Positions 15,978-25,337 of a stretch of 64,000 nt of DNA are shown here, in pieces (within the stretch, counting starts at the first letter, position 1; the number at the start of each line of letters is the position of its first letter). The position numbers and the translations under genes were made by a program. The DNA is from Selenomonadales bacterium. Lineage in GTDB: Bacteria; Bacillota; Negativicutes; Sporomusales; UBA7701. Where the stretch lies: the NCBI GenBank assembly GCA_029975165.1, contig JARKPR010000090.1:1-64000 (forward strand), given 5' to 3'. The notes beneath the pieces are model-generated. The model made no database searches. It was not told where the DNA came from and saw only the letters and a program-made list of their open reading frames with translations.

Positions 15978-16105
15978 AGAAACGGCTTGTCGGCGGCTAT
16001 TTTTCCAGTGTGCCCCTGGCCCAGATCATCACCTCGACCGCCGATATCGCGCCCGAGGACGAGGTGCGGGACGATAACCCGGCCGAGGACGGTTATGAGG
16101 ACTGA
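15974..16105 (+). CDS. Unknown 43-residue acidic protein
   Basis: The GTG start at 15974 overlaps the stop of the 67-residue gene and follows AAGGAGGGG. The product begins with a basic segment (MKKRLVGGYF) and ends in a strongly acidic tail. It is followed by a clear terminator (16118-16146), which supports a real two-gene unit. The function is unknown. Confidence 0.5.
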   Translation: MKKRLVGGYFSSVPLAQIITSTADIAPEDEVRDDNPAEDGYED

Positions 16106-16117
16106 CGTTGGGACAGA

Positions 16118-16146
16118 GGCCCCGGCCGCGCGCCGGGGCCTTTTTT
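16118..16146 (+). terminator. Terminator of the small two-gene unit
   Basis: GGCCCCGGC (16118-16126) pairs perfectly with GCCGGGGCC (16132-16140), followed by TTTTTT. Confidence 0.8.
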
Positions 16147-16197
16147 GACGGTGGGCTGCGGCCGGAACGTTCCCAAGGGATAACGGGGGATGATGAC

Positions 16198-17022
16198 ATG
16201 GCGACCGCCATCTTTAAGGCGGCGGCGGTGACGAACGAGATCGGCCTGAACGCCGTCGCCGCGCATTTCGGGATCCGCCGCAAGTATCGCTGGGAGGATT
16301 CGCTGGCTTTGGGGGAGAGCGCCCTCCAAGGGGTGGTGCTGGATCCGGCCGGCAAGGCGGTGCATCTTTTTTCGTTCGGCAGCGTGGTGTTCGTGAATTG
16401 CCAGCATCACGAGATGATGGACGTGATCCGCTACCTGGCGCAGGTGGAGAAGAGCCTGGCGAATGTCGGCCGGTTCGATTATACGGACGATTACCGTATC
16501 GAGGCCGCCGCGGACGGGGAGGAGCCGTCGGTCAACAACGACTGCCTGGCGGTGCGCCGCGAGGAGGGCTACCAGCGGGAGATTGTGGCCACGGTGCTGG
16601 CCAAGTCGGTGGCGCTGGAGCGGACGGAAACCGGCACGAACGCCCTGCTGGACGAGATCGAGGATTTCGTGGCCTATCTGGGGCAAGGGCGGCTGACGGC
16701 CTCGGACGAGCAGCTGGCGCGGATGTCGGCCCGCATCCTCGGCTTCCGCTTGAGCACGCTGTCGTATATCATGCTGCTGGACAAGCCGGACATAACCTGG
16801 GTGAACGAGGAGGCGGCGGCGCTGTACGACGAGCTGGGGGCGCTGTTCGAGCTGGCCGACCGCTTCGAGAGCATCCGCCACAAGACGGACGCGCTGATGG
16901 ACATCACGACGGTTTTCGCCGGCCTGGCCCATGCCAAGCGCGGCACCCGGCTGGAGTGGGCGGTGATCATCCTGATTGCCATCGAGATCGTCCTGTCGCT
17001 GGCCGACATGGCGCTCAGGTAG
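16198..17022 (+). CDS. RMD1/DUF155-family protein
   Basis: The 274-residue protein matches the RMD1/YagE (DUF155) family: a central beta-rich part with HLFSFGSVVFVNC (about residue 60), the helix pair with YLGQGRLTASDEQLARM, and a C-terminal hydrophobic segment (about 253-272) that probably anchors it. In yeast the relatives act in mitochondrial organisation and meiosis; the bacterial role is unknown. A purine-rich GGGGGA lies 8-10 nt before ATG 16198. It precedes the purine riboswitch unit but ends before its promoter. Confidence 0.8.
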   Translation: MATAIFKAAAVTNEIGLNAVAAHFGIRRKYRWEDSLALGESALQGVVLDPAGKAVHLFSFGSVVFVNCQHHEMMDVIRYLAQVEKSLANVGRFDYTDDYRIEAAADGEEPSVNNDCLAVRREEGYQREIVATVLAKSVALERTETGTNALLDEIEDFVAYLGQGRLTASDEQLARMSARILGFRLSTLSYIMLLDKPDITWVNEEAAALYDELGALFELADRFESIRHKTDALMDITTVFAGLAHAKRGTRLEWAVIILIAIEIVLSLADMALR

Positions 17023-17078
17023 GGATGAGAATAAACCGAACGTTTTTGGGCCGCAAGGCGAAAAGGTTCACTTTGGCG

Positions 17079-17107
17079 TTGACACCGCCGGGAGGCGGCG
17101 GTAAAAT
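17079..17107 (+). promoter_or_regulatory. Consensus sigma-A promoter of the purine unit
   Basis: TTGACA (17079-17084) and TAAAAT (17102-17107) have exact 17-bp spacing. The spacer itself carries an inverted repeat, CCGCC-N4-GGCGG. Transcription would start about 10 nt before the guanine aptamer, as expected for a riboswitch leader. Confidence 0.75.
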
Positions 17108-17123
17108 GTAGGTGGACAAGTTC

Positions 17124-17197
17124 ATAGCTCGTATAATTTTGGGGATATGGCTCAAAAGTAGCTACCGGGCGACCGTAAATCGCCTGACTACGGGTGA
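17124..17197 (+). ncRNA. Guanine-class purine riboswitch aptamer
   Basis: The conserved purine-aptamer blocks are present in order: TATAAT (17132-17137), GGATATGG in loop 2 (17143-17150), CTACC (17162-17166), CCGTAAA in loop 3, and GACTAC (17186-17191). P1 pairs CTCGT (17128-17132) with ACGGG (17190-17194), P2 is seven base pairs and P3 seven. The ligand-pairing nucleotide is C (17188), which means guanine rather than adenine type. The junction 2/3 reads GTAGCTACC instead of the usual GTTTCTACC, so the base normally a U that makes the triple with the P1 pair is a G (17161). Confidence 0.9.
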
Positions 17198-17200
17198 AAG

Positions 17201-17303
17201 TGTACCTAGGGTTCCGCAGGCGGGGCGCAGCGTCCCGCGTGGCCTGGACCGAGTGGTACAGGCGCCGCTGACGGCGTTACACCGGAGGGATAAAAACCCG
17301 GGC
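17201..17303 (+). ncRNA. ykkC-class aptamer, probable PRPP riboswitch
   Basis: Four nucleotides after the guanine aptamer begins a ykkC-class aptamer. Diagnostic blocks are CTAGGGTTCCG (17206-17216), CTGGACCGAG (17244-17253) and ACACCGGAGGGATAAAAACC (17279-17298). Subtype assignment (PRPP rather than ppGpp or guanidine) rests on the direct tandem with a guanine aptamer and the downstream purine genes, an arrangement described for PRPP riboswitches. It would raise expression when PRPP is plentiful. Confidence 0.8.
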
Positions 17304-17357
17304 GGGGAGGTTTCGCTCATTACGAGACGGAGATTCTCCCGCCTGGTTTATTATTTT
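17301..17357 (+). terminator. Riboswitch expression-platform terminator
   Basis: GGCGGGGAG (17301-17309) pairs with CTCCCGCC (17336-17343) with a single-base bulge, and inner TTTCG (17311-17315) with CGAGA (17323-17327). TGGTTTATTATTTT follows. The 5' arm overlaps the end of the ykkC aptamer, so ligand binding and terminator formation compete. Confidence 0.75.
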
Positions 17358-17441
17358 CCGGCAAGGGCGGGGAAAGGATAAAAATAACAGCGCGACGGGT
17401 ATACTGAGAGTCAGTCCGAAATAATGGAAAAAGGTGAGAAG

Positions 17442-18812
17442 ATGCTGGACAGGCTTTTTGCCCTGAGCATGCGCGGCACCGACGTGAAAACGGAGGTGGT
17501 CGCCGGTGTGACGACTTTCATGACCATGGCGTATATCCTGCTCGTCAATCCGAGCATCCTGGGGGCGGCCGGCATGGACCGCAACGCGGTGCTGCTGGCC
17601 ACCGCCATCGGCGCCGGGGTGGTGACGATAATGATGGGGGTGTTCGTGAATTACCCGATCGCCCTGGCGCCGGGCATGGGGCTGAACGCCTTCTACGCCT
17701 TTACGGTGGTCATCGGCATGGGGGTGTCCTGGCAGGTGGCGCTGGGCGCCGTCTTTATCTCGGGGCTGATTTTCATCCTCCTGACGGTGACCCGCATTCG
17801 CCAATTGCTCGTCGAGGCCATCCCGGCCTCGCTGAAGCACGCCATCACAGTCGGCATCGGCCTGTTCATTACGATCATCGGCCTGAAGCTGTCCGGCCTG
17901 ATGACCATCCGCCTGTCGCTGATACCGCCGACGCTGGAGCGGCTTGTCGCCGCCGGCGGCAACGGCGCTCCCCTGCCGTTCGAGACGATCATCGAGCTGG
18001 GCCGGCTTAACGAGCCGCAGATTCTGCTGACGGTGTTCGGCCTGCTGCTGATCGGCGTGCTGATGGCCCTGCGGGTGAGGGGCGCAATCCTGCTGGGTAT
18101 CATAATCAGCACCGTAATCGCGGTACTGGCCGGAGTGGTGAAGATTCCGTCGGGCTTCTCGCCGGTGGCGGTGCCCGATTTCGGCCGCAACGCCTTTTTG
18201 GCCCTCGATATCTGGGGGGCGATACATATGGGGCTGCTGACGATCATTTTCACGTTCACGTTCGTCGAGCTGTTCGATACGATGGGCACGCTGGTGGGGA
18301 CGGCGACCAAGGCCGGGCTGATGGACAAGCGCGGCCATTTCCCCGGCATCGGCAAGGCGATGCTGGTGGACGCAACCGGCGTAAGCCTCGGCGCTCTCCT
18401 CGGCACGAGCACGATCACGGCGTACATCGAGAGCGCGGCCGGCATCGGCGCCGGCGGCCGCACCGGCCTGACGGCCGTGACCTGCGGCCTGCTCTTTTTG
18501 CTGGCGCTCTTTTTCACGCCGCTGGCCGGGCTGATCCCCGACGCCGCCACCGCGCCGGCGCTGATCATCGTCGGCGCGCTGATGATGGAGGCGGTGCGCC
18601 ATATCGATTTCAGCGATTTCAGCGAGGGGCTGCCGGCTTTCTTGACGATAACGCTGATGCCCTTTACTTATAGCATCGCCAACGGCATCTCCGCCGGCCT
18701 GGTCGTTTACCCGCTGCTCAAGCTGGCGACCGGCCGCGGCCGCGACGTGCACTGGGTCGTCTATGTGCTGGCCGTGCTCGTCGTGCTGCGGTTCGTCTTC
18801 CTGGCCGGGTGA
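17442..18812 (+). CDS. pbuG: NCS2-family purine (guanine/hypoxanthine) permease
   Basis: The start ATG 17442 is chosen because AAGGTGAG lies 3-4 nt before it; an upstream in-frame ATG at 17424 overlaps that site. The 456-residue protein has the AzgA/PbuG-type N-terminus (VKTEVVAGVTTFMTMAYILLVNP), 12-14 helices, TFVELFDTMGTLVGTA and GTSTITAYIESAAGIGAGGRTGL. Such proteins import guanine and hypoxanthine by proton symport. It lies directly behind the tandem riboswitch and 40 bp before purE, so salvage and synthesis appear co-regulated. Confidence 0.92.
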   Translation: MLDRLFALSMRGTDVKTEVVAGVTTFMTMAYILLVNPSILGAAGMDRNAVLLATAIGAGVVTIMMGVFVNYPIALAPGMGLNAFYAFTVVIGMGVSWQVALGAVFISGLIFILLTVTRIRQLLVEAIPASLKHAITVGIGLFITIIGLKLSGLMTIRLSLIPPTLERLVAAGGNGAPLPFETIIELGRLNEPQILLTVFGLLLIGVLMALRVRGAILLGIIISTVIAVLAGVVKIPSGFSPVAVPDFGRNAFLALDIWGAIHMGLLTIIFTFTFVELFDTMGTLVGTATKAGLMDKRGHFPGIGKAMLVDATGVSLGALLGTSTITAYIESAAGIGAGGRTGLTAVTCGLLFLLALFFTPLAGLIPDAATAPALIIVGALMMEAVRHIDFSDFSEGLPAFLTITLMPFTYSIANGISAGLVVYPLLKLATGRGRDVHWVVYVLAVLVVLRFVFLAG

Positions 18813-18852
18813 AGCGGATATATATACCCAGTATACTTTAGGGAGGAATAAG

Positions 18853-19344
18853 ATGAAGGTAGCGATAATCATGGGCAGCGATTCCGATCTGCCGGTGCTG
18901 GAGCCGGCTATCGCCACGCTGGCCGAGTTCGGGGTGGGCGCGGAGGTTACGGTGGCGTCCGCCCACCGCACGCCGGAGAAGGTGCGCGAGTTCGTCGCCA
19001 CGGCCGCCGCGGGCGGTGCGGGCGTGTTCATTGCCGCCGCCGGCGCCGCCGCCCATCTGCCGGGCGTGGTGGCCAGCTTCACCACCCTGCCGGTGATCGG
19101 CGTGCCGGTCAACAGCACATCCCTGGGGGGGATGGACGCCCTCCTCAGCATCGCGCAGATGCCGCCCGGCATCCCGGTGGCGACGATGGCCATCAACGGC
19201 GCCAAAAACGCCGCGCTGTTCGCGGTCCAGGTGCTGGCGACGGCCGACCCGGCGCTGCGGGAGAAGCTGGCCGAGCACCGCCGGGCGATGGCCGCCGAGG
19301 TGGAGAAAAAGGCCGCCAAGATCGCGGCAACGCTGGGCCGGTAG
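18853..19344 (+). CDS. purE: N5-CAIR mutase (class I PurE)
   Basis: The 163-residue protein has the class I signatures MGSDSDLP (about residue 8), SAHRTPEK (about 38), and [13 protein letters not shown]. It converts N5-carboxyaminoimidazole ribonucleotide to CAIR; no purK is seen in this window, so the CO2-linked route or a distant purK must supply substrate. The ATG at 18853 follows GGGAGGAATAAG. It is the first synthesis gene of the operon. Confidence 0.93.
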   Translation: MKVAIIMGSDSDLPVLEPAIATLAEFGVGAEVTVASAHRTPEKVREFVATAAAGGAGVFIAAAGAAAHLPGVVASFTTLPVIGVPVNSTSLGGMDALLSIAQMPPGIPVATMAINGAKNAALFAVQVLATADPALREKLAEHRRAMAAEVEKKAAKIAATLGR

Positions 19345-19558
19345 CAAGGATTGCCAGCCGGCGATTGGCGCAAAAATAGCATAATTTTAAGAATTAAGTG
19401 GGTAAAAGTATACCTTGCTAGTCGTAGGAAAAAGAGAAAATATTGTCGAACCCTTTTGCTGATTGTAGGGGACTGGAATGGGACCATTTAACCCTTAAGG
19501 AAATCCGAAAATTATCCGTAAGAAAAATACCAACGCTGAGGTTGAGTGAGGGATAACA
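19345..19558. other. A+T-rich gap between purE and purC
   Basis: This 214-bp gap is much more A+T-rich than its neighbours and interrupts an otherwise tight operon. It contains no ORF of note, no convincing terminator and no clear sigma-A promoter. It precedes a purC of a different lineage type, so it may have come with that gene. Confidence 0.45.
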
Positions 19559-20461
19559 ATGAAAGTAATCGATTCGACGGCCATCCGGGAATATCCCCTG
19601 ATCGCCAAGGGCAAGGTGCGGGACATTTATGAAATCGACGCGGAAACGCTGCTGCTGGTGACCACGGACCGCATGTCGGCCTTTGACGTGATCATGGGCA
19701 GGCCCATCCCGTACAAGGGCGTGGTGCTCAACCAGTTAACCCTGTTCTGGATGGACAAGTTCCGGGACGTGGTTCCCAACCACCTCATTTCCGCCGACGC
19801 CAAGGACCTGCCCGCCAATCTCGCGCCTTACGCCGACGAGTTGGAAGGGCGGTTCGTGCTGGCCAGAAAAGCCAGGCCCCTGCCCCTGGAATGTATCGTA
19901 CGCGGGCACATCACCGGGTCCGGCTGGAAGGACTATCTCGCCACGGGAATGGTCTGCGGCCACGTGCTGCCCAGGGACCTTCTGGAATCCGCCAAGCTAG
20001 AGAAGGTTCTCTTCACCCCCTCCACCAAGGCGGAACTGGGCACCCACGACGAAAACATCACCGAGGAAGAGGGCGCGAAACTCGTCGGCAATGAGCTATA
20101 TGCGAAGGTCCGCGACATTTCCGTCACTATCTTCAGCCAGGCGCGCGCCTATGCTGAGACTCGGGGCATCATCATCGCTGACACCAAGTTCGAGTTCGGC
20201 CTTCTTAACGGAAACCTGATCTGGATTGACGAGGCCCTGACCCCGGATTCCTCCCGCTTCTGGCCGCTGGAAGGATACGAGCCCGGCAGGACCCAGCCGA
20301 GCTTCGACAAGCAGTTCCTGCGCAACTGGCTGCTTAAGCAGTCCTGGGACAAGACGCCGCCGCCCCCGTCCTTGCCGGACGATCTGGTCCGCGATACCGC
20401 CGCACGCTACATTGAAGCATACCGGCTGCTCACGGGGAAGGAGCTGGGCGTGAAGCCGTAG
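19559..20461 (+). CDS. purC: SAICAR synthetase, long form
   Basis: The 300-residue enzyme condenses CAIR with aspartate. Motifs include GKVRDIYE (residues 19-26), TDRMSAFD, ECIVRGHITGSGWKDY, FTPSTKAELGTHDENI, and TPDSSRFWP near the C-terminus. It is about 60 residues longer than the usual Firmicutes PurC of some 235-240 residues, and resembles the approximately 300-residue type common in Deltaproteobacteria and eukaryote-like lineages. Lower G+C and an A+T-rich leader support replacement of a native purC by transfer. GAGGGATAACA precedes ATG 19559. Confidence 0.95.
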   Translation: MKVIDSTAIREYPLIAKGKVRDIYEIDAETLLLVTTDRMSAFDVIMGRPIPYKGVVLNQLTLFWMDKFRDVVPNHLISADAKDLPANLAPYADELEGRFVLARKARPLPLECIVRGHITGSGWKDYLATGMVCGHVLPRDLLESAKLEKVLFTPSTKAELGTHDENITEEEGAKLVGNELYAKVRDISVTIFSQARAYAETRGIIIADTKFEFGLLNGNLIWIDEALTPDSSRFWPLEGYEPGRTQPSFDKQFLRNWLLKQSWDKTPPPPSLPDDLVRDTAARYIEAYRLLTGKELGVKP

Positions 20462-20562
20462 ATTTTCGGTATACGCTACTGATAACCAATAGGTGCTGTT
20501 CCGTCTGACGGGGGAAAAGCTGTAACGCGGCCCCCCAAGTCAACCCCGGGAGGAGAAGATCG

Positions 20563-22011
20563 GTGAACTTAGAAATGACTTGCGACAAACCGCGTGAGGA
20601 ATGCGGCATATTCGGCATCTATTCCCGCCACGACGACGTCGCCCTGAACACGTACTGGGGGCTGTACGCCCTCCAGCACCGCGGCCAGGAGAGCGCCGGC
20701 ATCGCGCTGACCGACGGCTGCGAAATGGACATCCAGCGCGGCATGGGCTTGGTGGGCGAGGTGTTCCGCAAGGGGCTGCCGGCGATGGACGGGGCGTATA
20801 TCGCCATCGGCCATGTGCGCTATTCGACCACCGGGTCGAGTCTGCTGATCAACACGCAGCCGCTGATGGTGTCGTATTCGGGGGGCCATATCAGCCTGGC
20901 CCACAACGGCAATCTGACGAACGCCAGTGAGCTTCGCGCCGAGCTAGAACAGAAGGGCAGCGTGTTCCAGACGTCGATCGACAGCGAGGTGATCGTCAAC
21001 CTGATCGCCCGCTCGGGCAAGGCCAGGATCGAGGACCGGGTGCTGGAGAGCGTCGCCCGCATCGAAGGGGCGTACTGCCTGGCGATCATGACGGACGACA
21101 AGCTGATCGGCGTCCGCGATCCCCACGGCTTCCGCCCGCTGTGCGTGGGCAAGCTGAACGGCGGCTGGGTGCTGGCGTCCGAGTCATGCGCCCTCGATTC
21201 GGTGGGGGCGGAGATGATCCGCGACGTGGCGCCGGGCGAGATGGTGGTCATCGACGACGACGGCCTGCATTGGCACCGTTTCGGCGGCGACGACCGGAAG
21301 GCGCTGTGCATTTTCGAATATATTTACTTTGCCCGCCCCGACAGCATCATCGACAGCCAGAGCGTGTACGCGGCCCGCTTCGCCATGGGCCGCCAACTGG
21401 CCAGGGAGAGCGGCTTCAAGGCCGACATCGTCATTTCGGTGCCCGACTCGGGCACGACGGCGGCCCTCGGTTACAGCTACGAGTCGGGGGTGCCGTATGC
21501 CGAGGGGCTGATGAAGAACCGCTACATCGGCCGCACGTTCATCCAGCCCGAGCAGCAGAAGCGGGACACGGGGGTGCGGATCAAGCTCAACGCCAACAAG
21601 GCGGTGGTCGAGGGCAGGTCGGTCATCATGGTGGACGACTCGATCGTCCGCGGCACGACGAGCGGCAAAATCGTCAAGATGCTGAAGGAGGCCGGGGCGA
21701 AAGCCGTCCATATGTGCGTCAGTTCGCCGCCCATCGCCTATCCCTGTTATTACGGCATCGACACGTCGGCCCGCAAGGAGCTTATCGCCGCCAGCAAGCA
21801 GGTGGAGGAGATCAGGGCTTTTATCGGCGCCGACGCGCTGTATTTCCTTTCCCTGGAGGGCCTGTACAAATCGGTGGCCAACATCGCGTACGACCGGATG
21901 TGCTATGCCTGTTTCAACTGCGATTATCCCTGTAATATCCCCGGCGGCGCCGACGCGGCCGGCAGCAAGTTCGTATTTGAAGCGGCCGCGTGCCGCAAGA
22001 AGCGCGGGTGA
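20563..22011 (+). CDS. purF: Amidophosphoribosyltransferase
   Basis: The 482-residue enzyme makes phosphoribosylamine from PRPP and glutamine, the committed step. The N-terminal nucleophile Cys14 in EECGIFGI implies removal of a 13-residue propeptide. The PRPP-binding loop is [14 protein letters not shown] (about 350), and cysteines in [12 protein letters not shown] near the C-terminus fit the 4Fe-4S type known from Bacillus. The GTG start at 20563 follows GGGAGGAG. Confidence 0.96.
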   Translation: MNLEMTCDKPREECGIFGIYSRHDDVALNTYWGLYALQHRGQESAGIALTDGCEMDIQRGMGLVGEVFRKGLPAMDGAYIAIGHVRYSTTGSSLLINTQPLMVSYSGGHISLAHNGNLTNASELRAELEQKGSVFQTSIDSEVIVNLIARSGKARIEDRVLESVARIEGAYCLAIMTDDKLIGVRDPHGFRPLCVGKLNGGWVLASESCALDSVGAEMIRDVAPGEMVVIDDDGLHWHRFGGDDRKALCIFEYIYFARPDSIIDSQSVYAARFAMGRQLARESGFKADIVISVPDSGTTAALGYSYESGVPYAEGLMKNRYIGRTFIQPEQQKRDTGVRIKLNANKAVVEGRSVIMVDDSIVRGTTSGKIVKMLKEAGAKAVHMCVSSPPIAYPCYYGIDTSARKELIAASKQVEEIRAFIGADALYFLSLEGLYKSVANIAYDRMCYACFNCDYPCNIPGGADAAGSKFVFEAAACRKKRG

Positions 22012-22015
22012 GAGG

Positions 22016-23068
22016 ATGAGCGAGGGACTTACGTATCGCCAGGCCGGGGTGGATATCGATGCCGGCAACCGGGCGGTCGATCTGATGAAGAGGCACGTCC
22101 GGGCTACCTACCGTCCGGAGGTGCTGGGCGACATCGGCGGCTTCGGCGGCCTGTTCGCCTTGAATGCGGGCAAGTATAAGGAGCCTGTGCTGGTCAGCGG
22201 CACGGACGGCGTCGGCACCAAGCTGCGGCTGGCCTTCATGATGGACAAGCACGACACCATCGGCCAGGACGCGGTGGCGATGTGCGTCAACGACATTCTG
22301 GTGCAGGGGGCCGAGCCACTGTTTTTCCTCGATTACCTGGCGGTCGGCCGCCTGGAGCCGGAAAAGGTGGCCACGATCGTCAGCGGCGTGGCCATGGCGT
22401 GCCGCGAGTCGGGCTGCGCCCTCATCGGCGGCGAGACGGCCGAGATGGCCGGTTTTTACCCCGACGGCGAGTACGACATCGCCGGCTTCGCGGTGGGGGT
22501 GGCCGACAGGTCGCGCCTCATCACCGGCGAAAACATCAGGCCGGGTGACGTGCTCATCGGCCTGCCGTCGAGCGGGCTGCACTCGAACGGCTTTTCGCTG
22601 GTGCGGAAGATTTGCTTCGACGTCAAGAAGCTGGCGGTCGATACGCCGGTCGCCGAGCTGGGCCGGACGCTGGGCGAGGAGCTGCTCGTGCCGACGCGGC
22701 TCTATCCCCGCGTATGCCTGCCGCTGTTCGACAAGTTCGCCATCGGCGGCCTGGTGCATATCACCGGCGGCGGTTTTTACGACAATATCCCGCGCGTGCT
22801 GCCGGCCGGCTGCGGCGTGACGGTCGAGGCCGGCAACTGGCCGCTGCCGCCGATTTTCACGCTGCTCCAGGCGTGGGGCGGGGTATCGTGGCCGGAGATG
22901 TTCCGCACCTTCAACATGGGGATCGGCATGGTCCTGGTGGCGCCGGAGGCGGAGGCCGACGCGGTGCGCCGCGACCTCGCGGCCCGCGGCGAGCAGTCGT
23001 ACGTCATCGGGCGGGTGACGCCCGGCGAGCGGGAAGTGACCGTCAAGGGAGGCGCGTTCGATGAATAG
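22016..23068 (+). CDS. purM: AIR synthetase (FGAM cyclo-ligase)
   Basis: The 350-residue ATP-dependent enzyme closes FGAM to AIR. Visible motifs are [12 protein letters not shown] near the N-terminus, [27 protein letters not shown], and [16 protein letters not shown] 22016 follows GAGAGG; open frame further upstream runs within purF. It lies four bases behind the purF stop and overlaps purN by eight. No purL, purQ or purS is present between purF and purM, so FGAM synthase is encoded elsewhere. Confidence 0.95.
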   Translation: MSEGLTYRQAGVDIDAGNRAVDLMKRHVRATYRPEVLGDIGGFGGLFALNAGKYKEPVLVSGTDGVGTKLRLAFMMDKHDTIGQDAVAMCVNDILVQGAEPLFFLDYLAVGRLEPEKVATIVSGVAMACRESGCALIGGETAEMAGFYPDGEYDIAGFAVGVADRSRLITGENIRPGDVLIGLPSSGLHSNGFSLVRKICFDVKKLAVDTPVAELGRTLGEELLVPTRLYPRVCLPLFDKFAIGGLVHITGGGFYDNIPRVLPAGCGVTVEAGNWPLPPIFTLLQAWGGVSWPEMFRTFNMGIGMVLVAPEAEADAVRRDLAARGEQSYVIGRVTPGEREVTVKGGAFDE

Positions 23069-23687
23069 GACGGTGCTGGGGGTGCTGGTGTCGGGCCGCG
23101 GCAGCAACCTGCAGGCCATTTTGGACGCCATCATGGCCGAACGCCTGAAGGCCAAGATCGGCGTCGTCATCAGCGACACTCCCGACGCCCTGGCGCTTAG
23201 GCGCGTGGCCGGCTTCGACATCGCCACCGCCGTTATCGAGCGCCGGCGGTTCGCCGACAAGCGCGCGTTCGAACAGGCTATCGCCAGGGAGCTCGGCCTT
23301 CACCATGTCGAGCTCTTGGTGCTGGCCGGGTTCACGCGCATCCTGAGCGGCGAATTCATCAGTCAGTTCGCCGGCCGGATCATGAATATCCACCCCGCCC
23401 TGCTGCCGGCCTTTCCCGGCCTCGACGCCCAGGCCCAGGCGGTGGATTACGGGGTCAGGGTCTCGGGCTGCACCGTCCATTTCGTGGACGAGGGCGTGGA
23501 CACCGGGCCGATTATTCTCCAGGAGGCGGTGCCGGTGCTGGCGGACGACGACGAACACGCCTTGGCCGAGCGCATTCTCCATGTGGAGCACAAGCTGTAT
23601 CCCCGGGCCATCGGCCTGTACTGCGAGGGGCGGCTCCGGATCGAGGGCCGCAAGGTTATTATCGGCGAGAAACGGCAGGTGCTATGA
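23061..23687 (+). CDS. purN: GAR transformylase (folate-dependent)
   Basis: The 208-residue protein formylates GAR using 10-formyl-THF. [11 protein letters not shown] (residues 9-19) binds phosphate, and [13 protein letters not shown] (about 107-119) carries the catalytic His, with a following Asp in VDEGVDTGP. The start ATG lies inside the end of purM (8-bp overlap) and the stop overlaps purH, giving coupled translation. Confidence 0.95.
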   Translation: MNRTVLGVLVSGRGSNLQAILDAIMAERLKAKIGVVISDTPDALALRRVAGFDIATAVIERRRFADKRAFEQAIARELGLHHVELLVLAGFTRILSGEFISQFAGRIMNIHPALLPAFPGLDAQAQAVDYGVRVSGCTVHFVDEGVDTGPIILQEAVPVLADDDEHALAERILHVEHKLYPRAIGLYCEGRLRIEGRKVIIGEKRQVL

Positions 23688-25225
23688 TGAAGATTAGACG
23701 CGCCCTTATAAGCGTATCCGATAAGACGGGGGTGGTGGAATTCGCCCGCGTTCTTCACGGGCTGGGGATGGAGATCATCTCGACCGGCGGCACGATGAAG
23801 ACGCTGAAGGCGGCCGGCATCCCCGTCATTTATGTAAGCGAGGTGACCGGTTTTCCGGAGATTATGGACGGGCGGGTGAAAACCCTCAACCCGTACATCC
23901 ACGGCGGCATCCTCGCCATCCGCGACAACCCCGCGCACATGGCGGCGATGCAGCAGCACAACATTAAAGGCATCGATATGGTGGTCGTCAACCTGTATCC
24001 CTTCCGCCAGACGGTAGCCAAGCCGGACGTCACTCTGGACGAGGCGGTGGAGAATATCGACATCGGCGGCCCGGCGATGATCCGGGCGGCGGCCAAGAAT
24101 TTCGCCTATGTGGCGGTGGTGGTCAACCCCGCCAAATACGGCGAAATCGCGGCGGCGCTGACGGACAGGGGCGAGATTTCCCAGGAAATGAGGATGGCGC
24201 TGGCTATGGAGGCATATGGCCATACGGCCGAGTACGACGCTTACATCGCCCGCTATCTCGCCGGCCGGCTCGGCCAGGGGAAGTTCCCCGACCGCCTGCA
24301 GCTCGTGTTCGACAAGGTGCAGGACCTGCGCTACGGCGAGAACCCCCACCAGCAGGCGGCCTTCTACCGCGAGCAGGGCTTCGCCGGCCCTGGAATGGCC
24401 GGCGCCCGGCAGCTCCACGGCAAGGAGCTGTCGTTCAACAACATCGTCGATCTCGAGGCGGCCTTCAACCTCGTCAACGAGTTCGTCGCCCCGGCGGCGG
24501 CGATCATCAAGCATACCAACCCCTGCGGCACCGGTACGGGCGGCAGCCTGGCGGCCGCGTACGCCAAGGCCTACGAGGCCGACCCGGTTTCGGCGTTCGG
24601 CGGCATCATCGCCCTCAACCGCGAGGTGGACAAGGCTACGGCTGAGCATATCGGCCAGCTGTTCGCCGAGGCGGTGATCGCGCCCGGCTACAGCGAAGAG
24701 GCGCTGGCGGTGCTGACGGCGAAGAAGAACGTCCGCCTGCTGGCGGCCAAGTTCGGCCAGGCGGAAGACGCCCTGGACATCAAGCGGGTCACGGGCGGCA
24801 TCCTTGTGCAGGATGCCGACGCCGGGGAGCCGGCGGCGGCCGAGGCCAAGGTGGTCAGCAAGCGCGCGCCGACGGCGGATGAGCTGCGGCAGCTAGACTT
24901 TGCCTGGCGGGTGGTCAAGCACGTCAAGTCGAACGCTATCGTGGTGGCGGCCGACGACCGGACGGTAGGCGTCGGCGCCGGCCAGATGAACCGGGTGGGG
25001 GCGGCGAACATCGCCCTGGAGCAGGCCGGCGTGGCCGCCCAAGGGGCGGTGCTGGCCTCGGACGCCTTCTTCCCTTTCCGCGATACGGTGGACGCGGCCG
25101 CCAAGGCCGGCATCACGGCCATCATCCAGCCGGGCGGCTCGGTGCGGGACGAGGAGTCCATCCAAGCGGCCGACGAGCATGGAATCGCGATGGTCTTCAC
25201 CGGCGTCAGACATTTCAAGCATTAA
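23684..25225 (+). CDS. purH: AICAR transformylase / IMP cyclohydrolase
   Basis: The 513-residue bifunctional enzyme performs the last two steps to IMP. The MGS-like N-terminal cyclohydrolase has [13 protein letters not shown] and the loop [13 protein letters not shown]. The transformylase half has the Lys-His motif in IIKHTNPCG (about residue 268) and [11 protein letters not shown] 23684 overlaps the purN stop by ATGA. Confidence 0.96.
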   Translation: MMKIRRALISVSDKTGVVEFARVLHGLGMEIISTGGTMKTLKAAGIPVIYVSEVTGFPEIMDGRVKTLNPYIHGGILAIRDNPAHMAAMQQHNIKGIDMVVVNLYPFRQTVAKPDVTLDEAVENIDIGGPAMIRAAAKNFAYVAVVVNPAKYGEIAAALTDRGEISQEMRMALAMEAYGHTAEYDAYIARYLAGRLGQGKFPDRLQLVFDKVQDLRYGENPHQQAAFYREQGFAGPGMAGARQLHGKELSFNNIVDLEAAFNLVNEFVAPAAAIIKHTNPCGTGTGGSLAAAYAKAYEADPVSAFGGIIALNREVDKATAEHIGQLFAEAVIAPGYSEEALAVLTAKKNVRLLAAKFGQAEDALDIKRVTGGILVQDADAGEPAAAEAKVVSKRAPTADELRQLDFAWRVVKHVKSNAIVVAADDRTVGVGAGQMNRVGAANIALEQAGVAAQGAVLASDAFFPFRDTVDAAAKAGITAIIQPGGSVRDEESIQAADEHGIAMVFTGVRHFKH

Positions 25226-25230
25226 CATGG

Positions 25231-25306
25231 CCAGGCCGTTGGTAGGGCCCGTCGGCGGCGTTGCTCCACCAGAGCGCCTTGCATCCGGACCCTCTGAACG
25301 GCCTGG
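25231..25306. repeat. Hairpin repeat, copy A (purH-purD)
   Basis: The outer arms CCAGGCCGTT (25231-25240) and AACGGCCTGG (25297-25306) are perfectly complementary. Inside is the shared core GCGGCGTTGCTCC (25255-25267) and GCGCCTTGCAT (25274-25284). It is a short version of copies B and C. Confidence 0.6.
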
Positions 25307-25337
25307 GTTTATATTACTTTGGGATGAGGTGGCTTTA

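Noticed and set aside
17277-19487. 736-codon minus-strand frame over pbuG and purE
   Set aside because: It runs across the riboswitch terminator and two clear genes on the other strand; composition is shadow-like.
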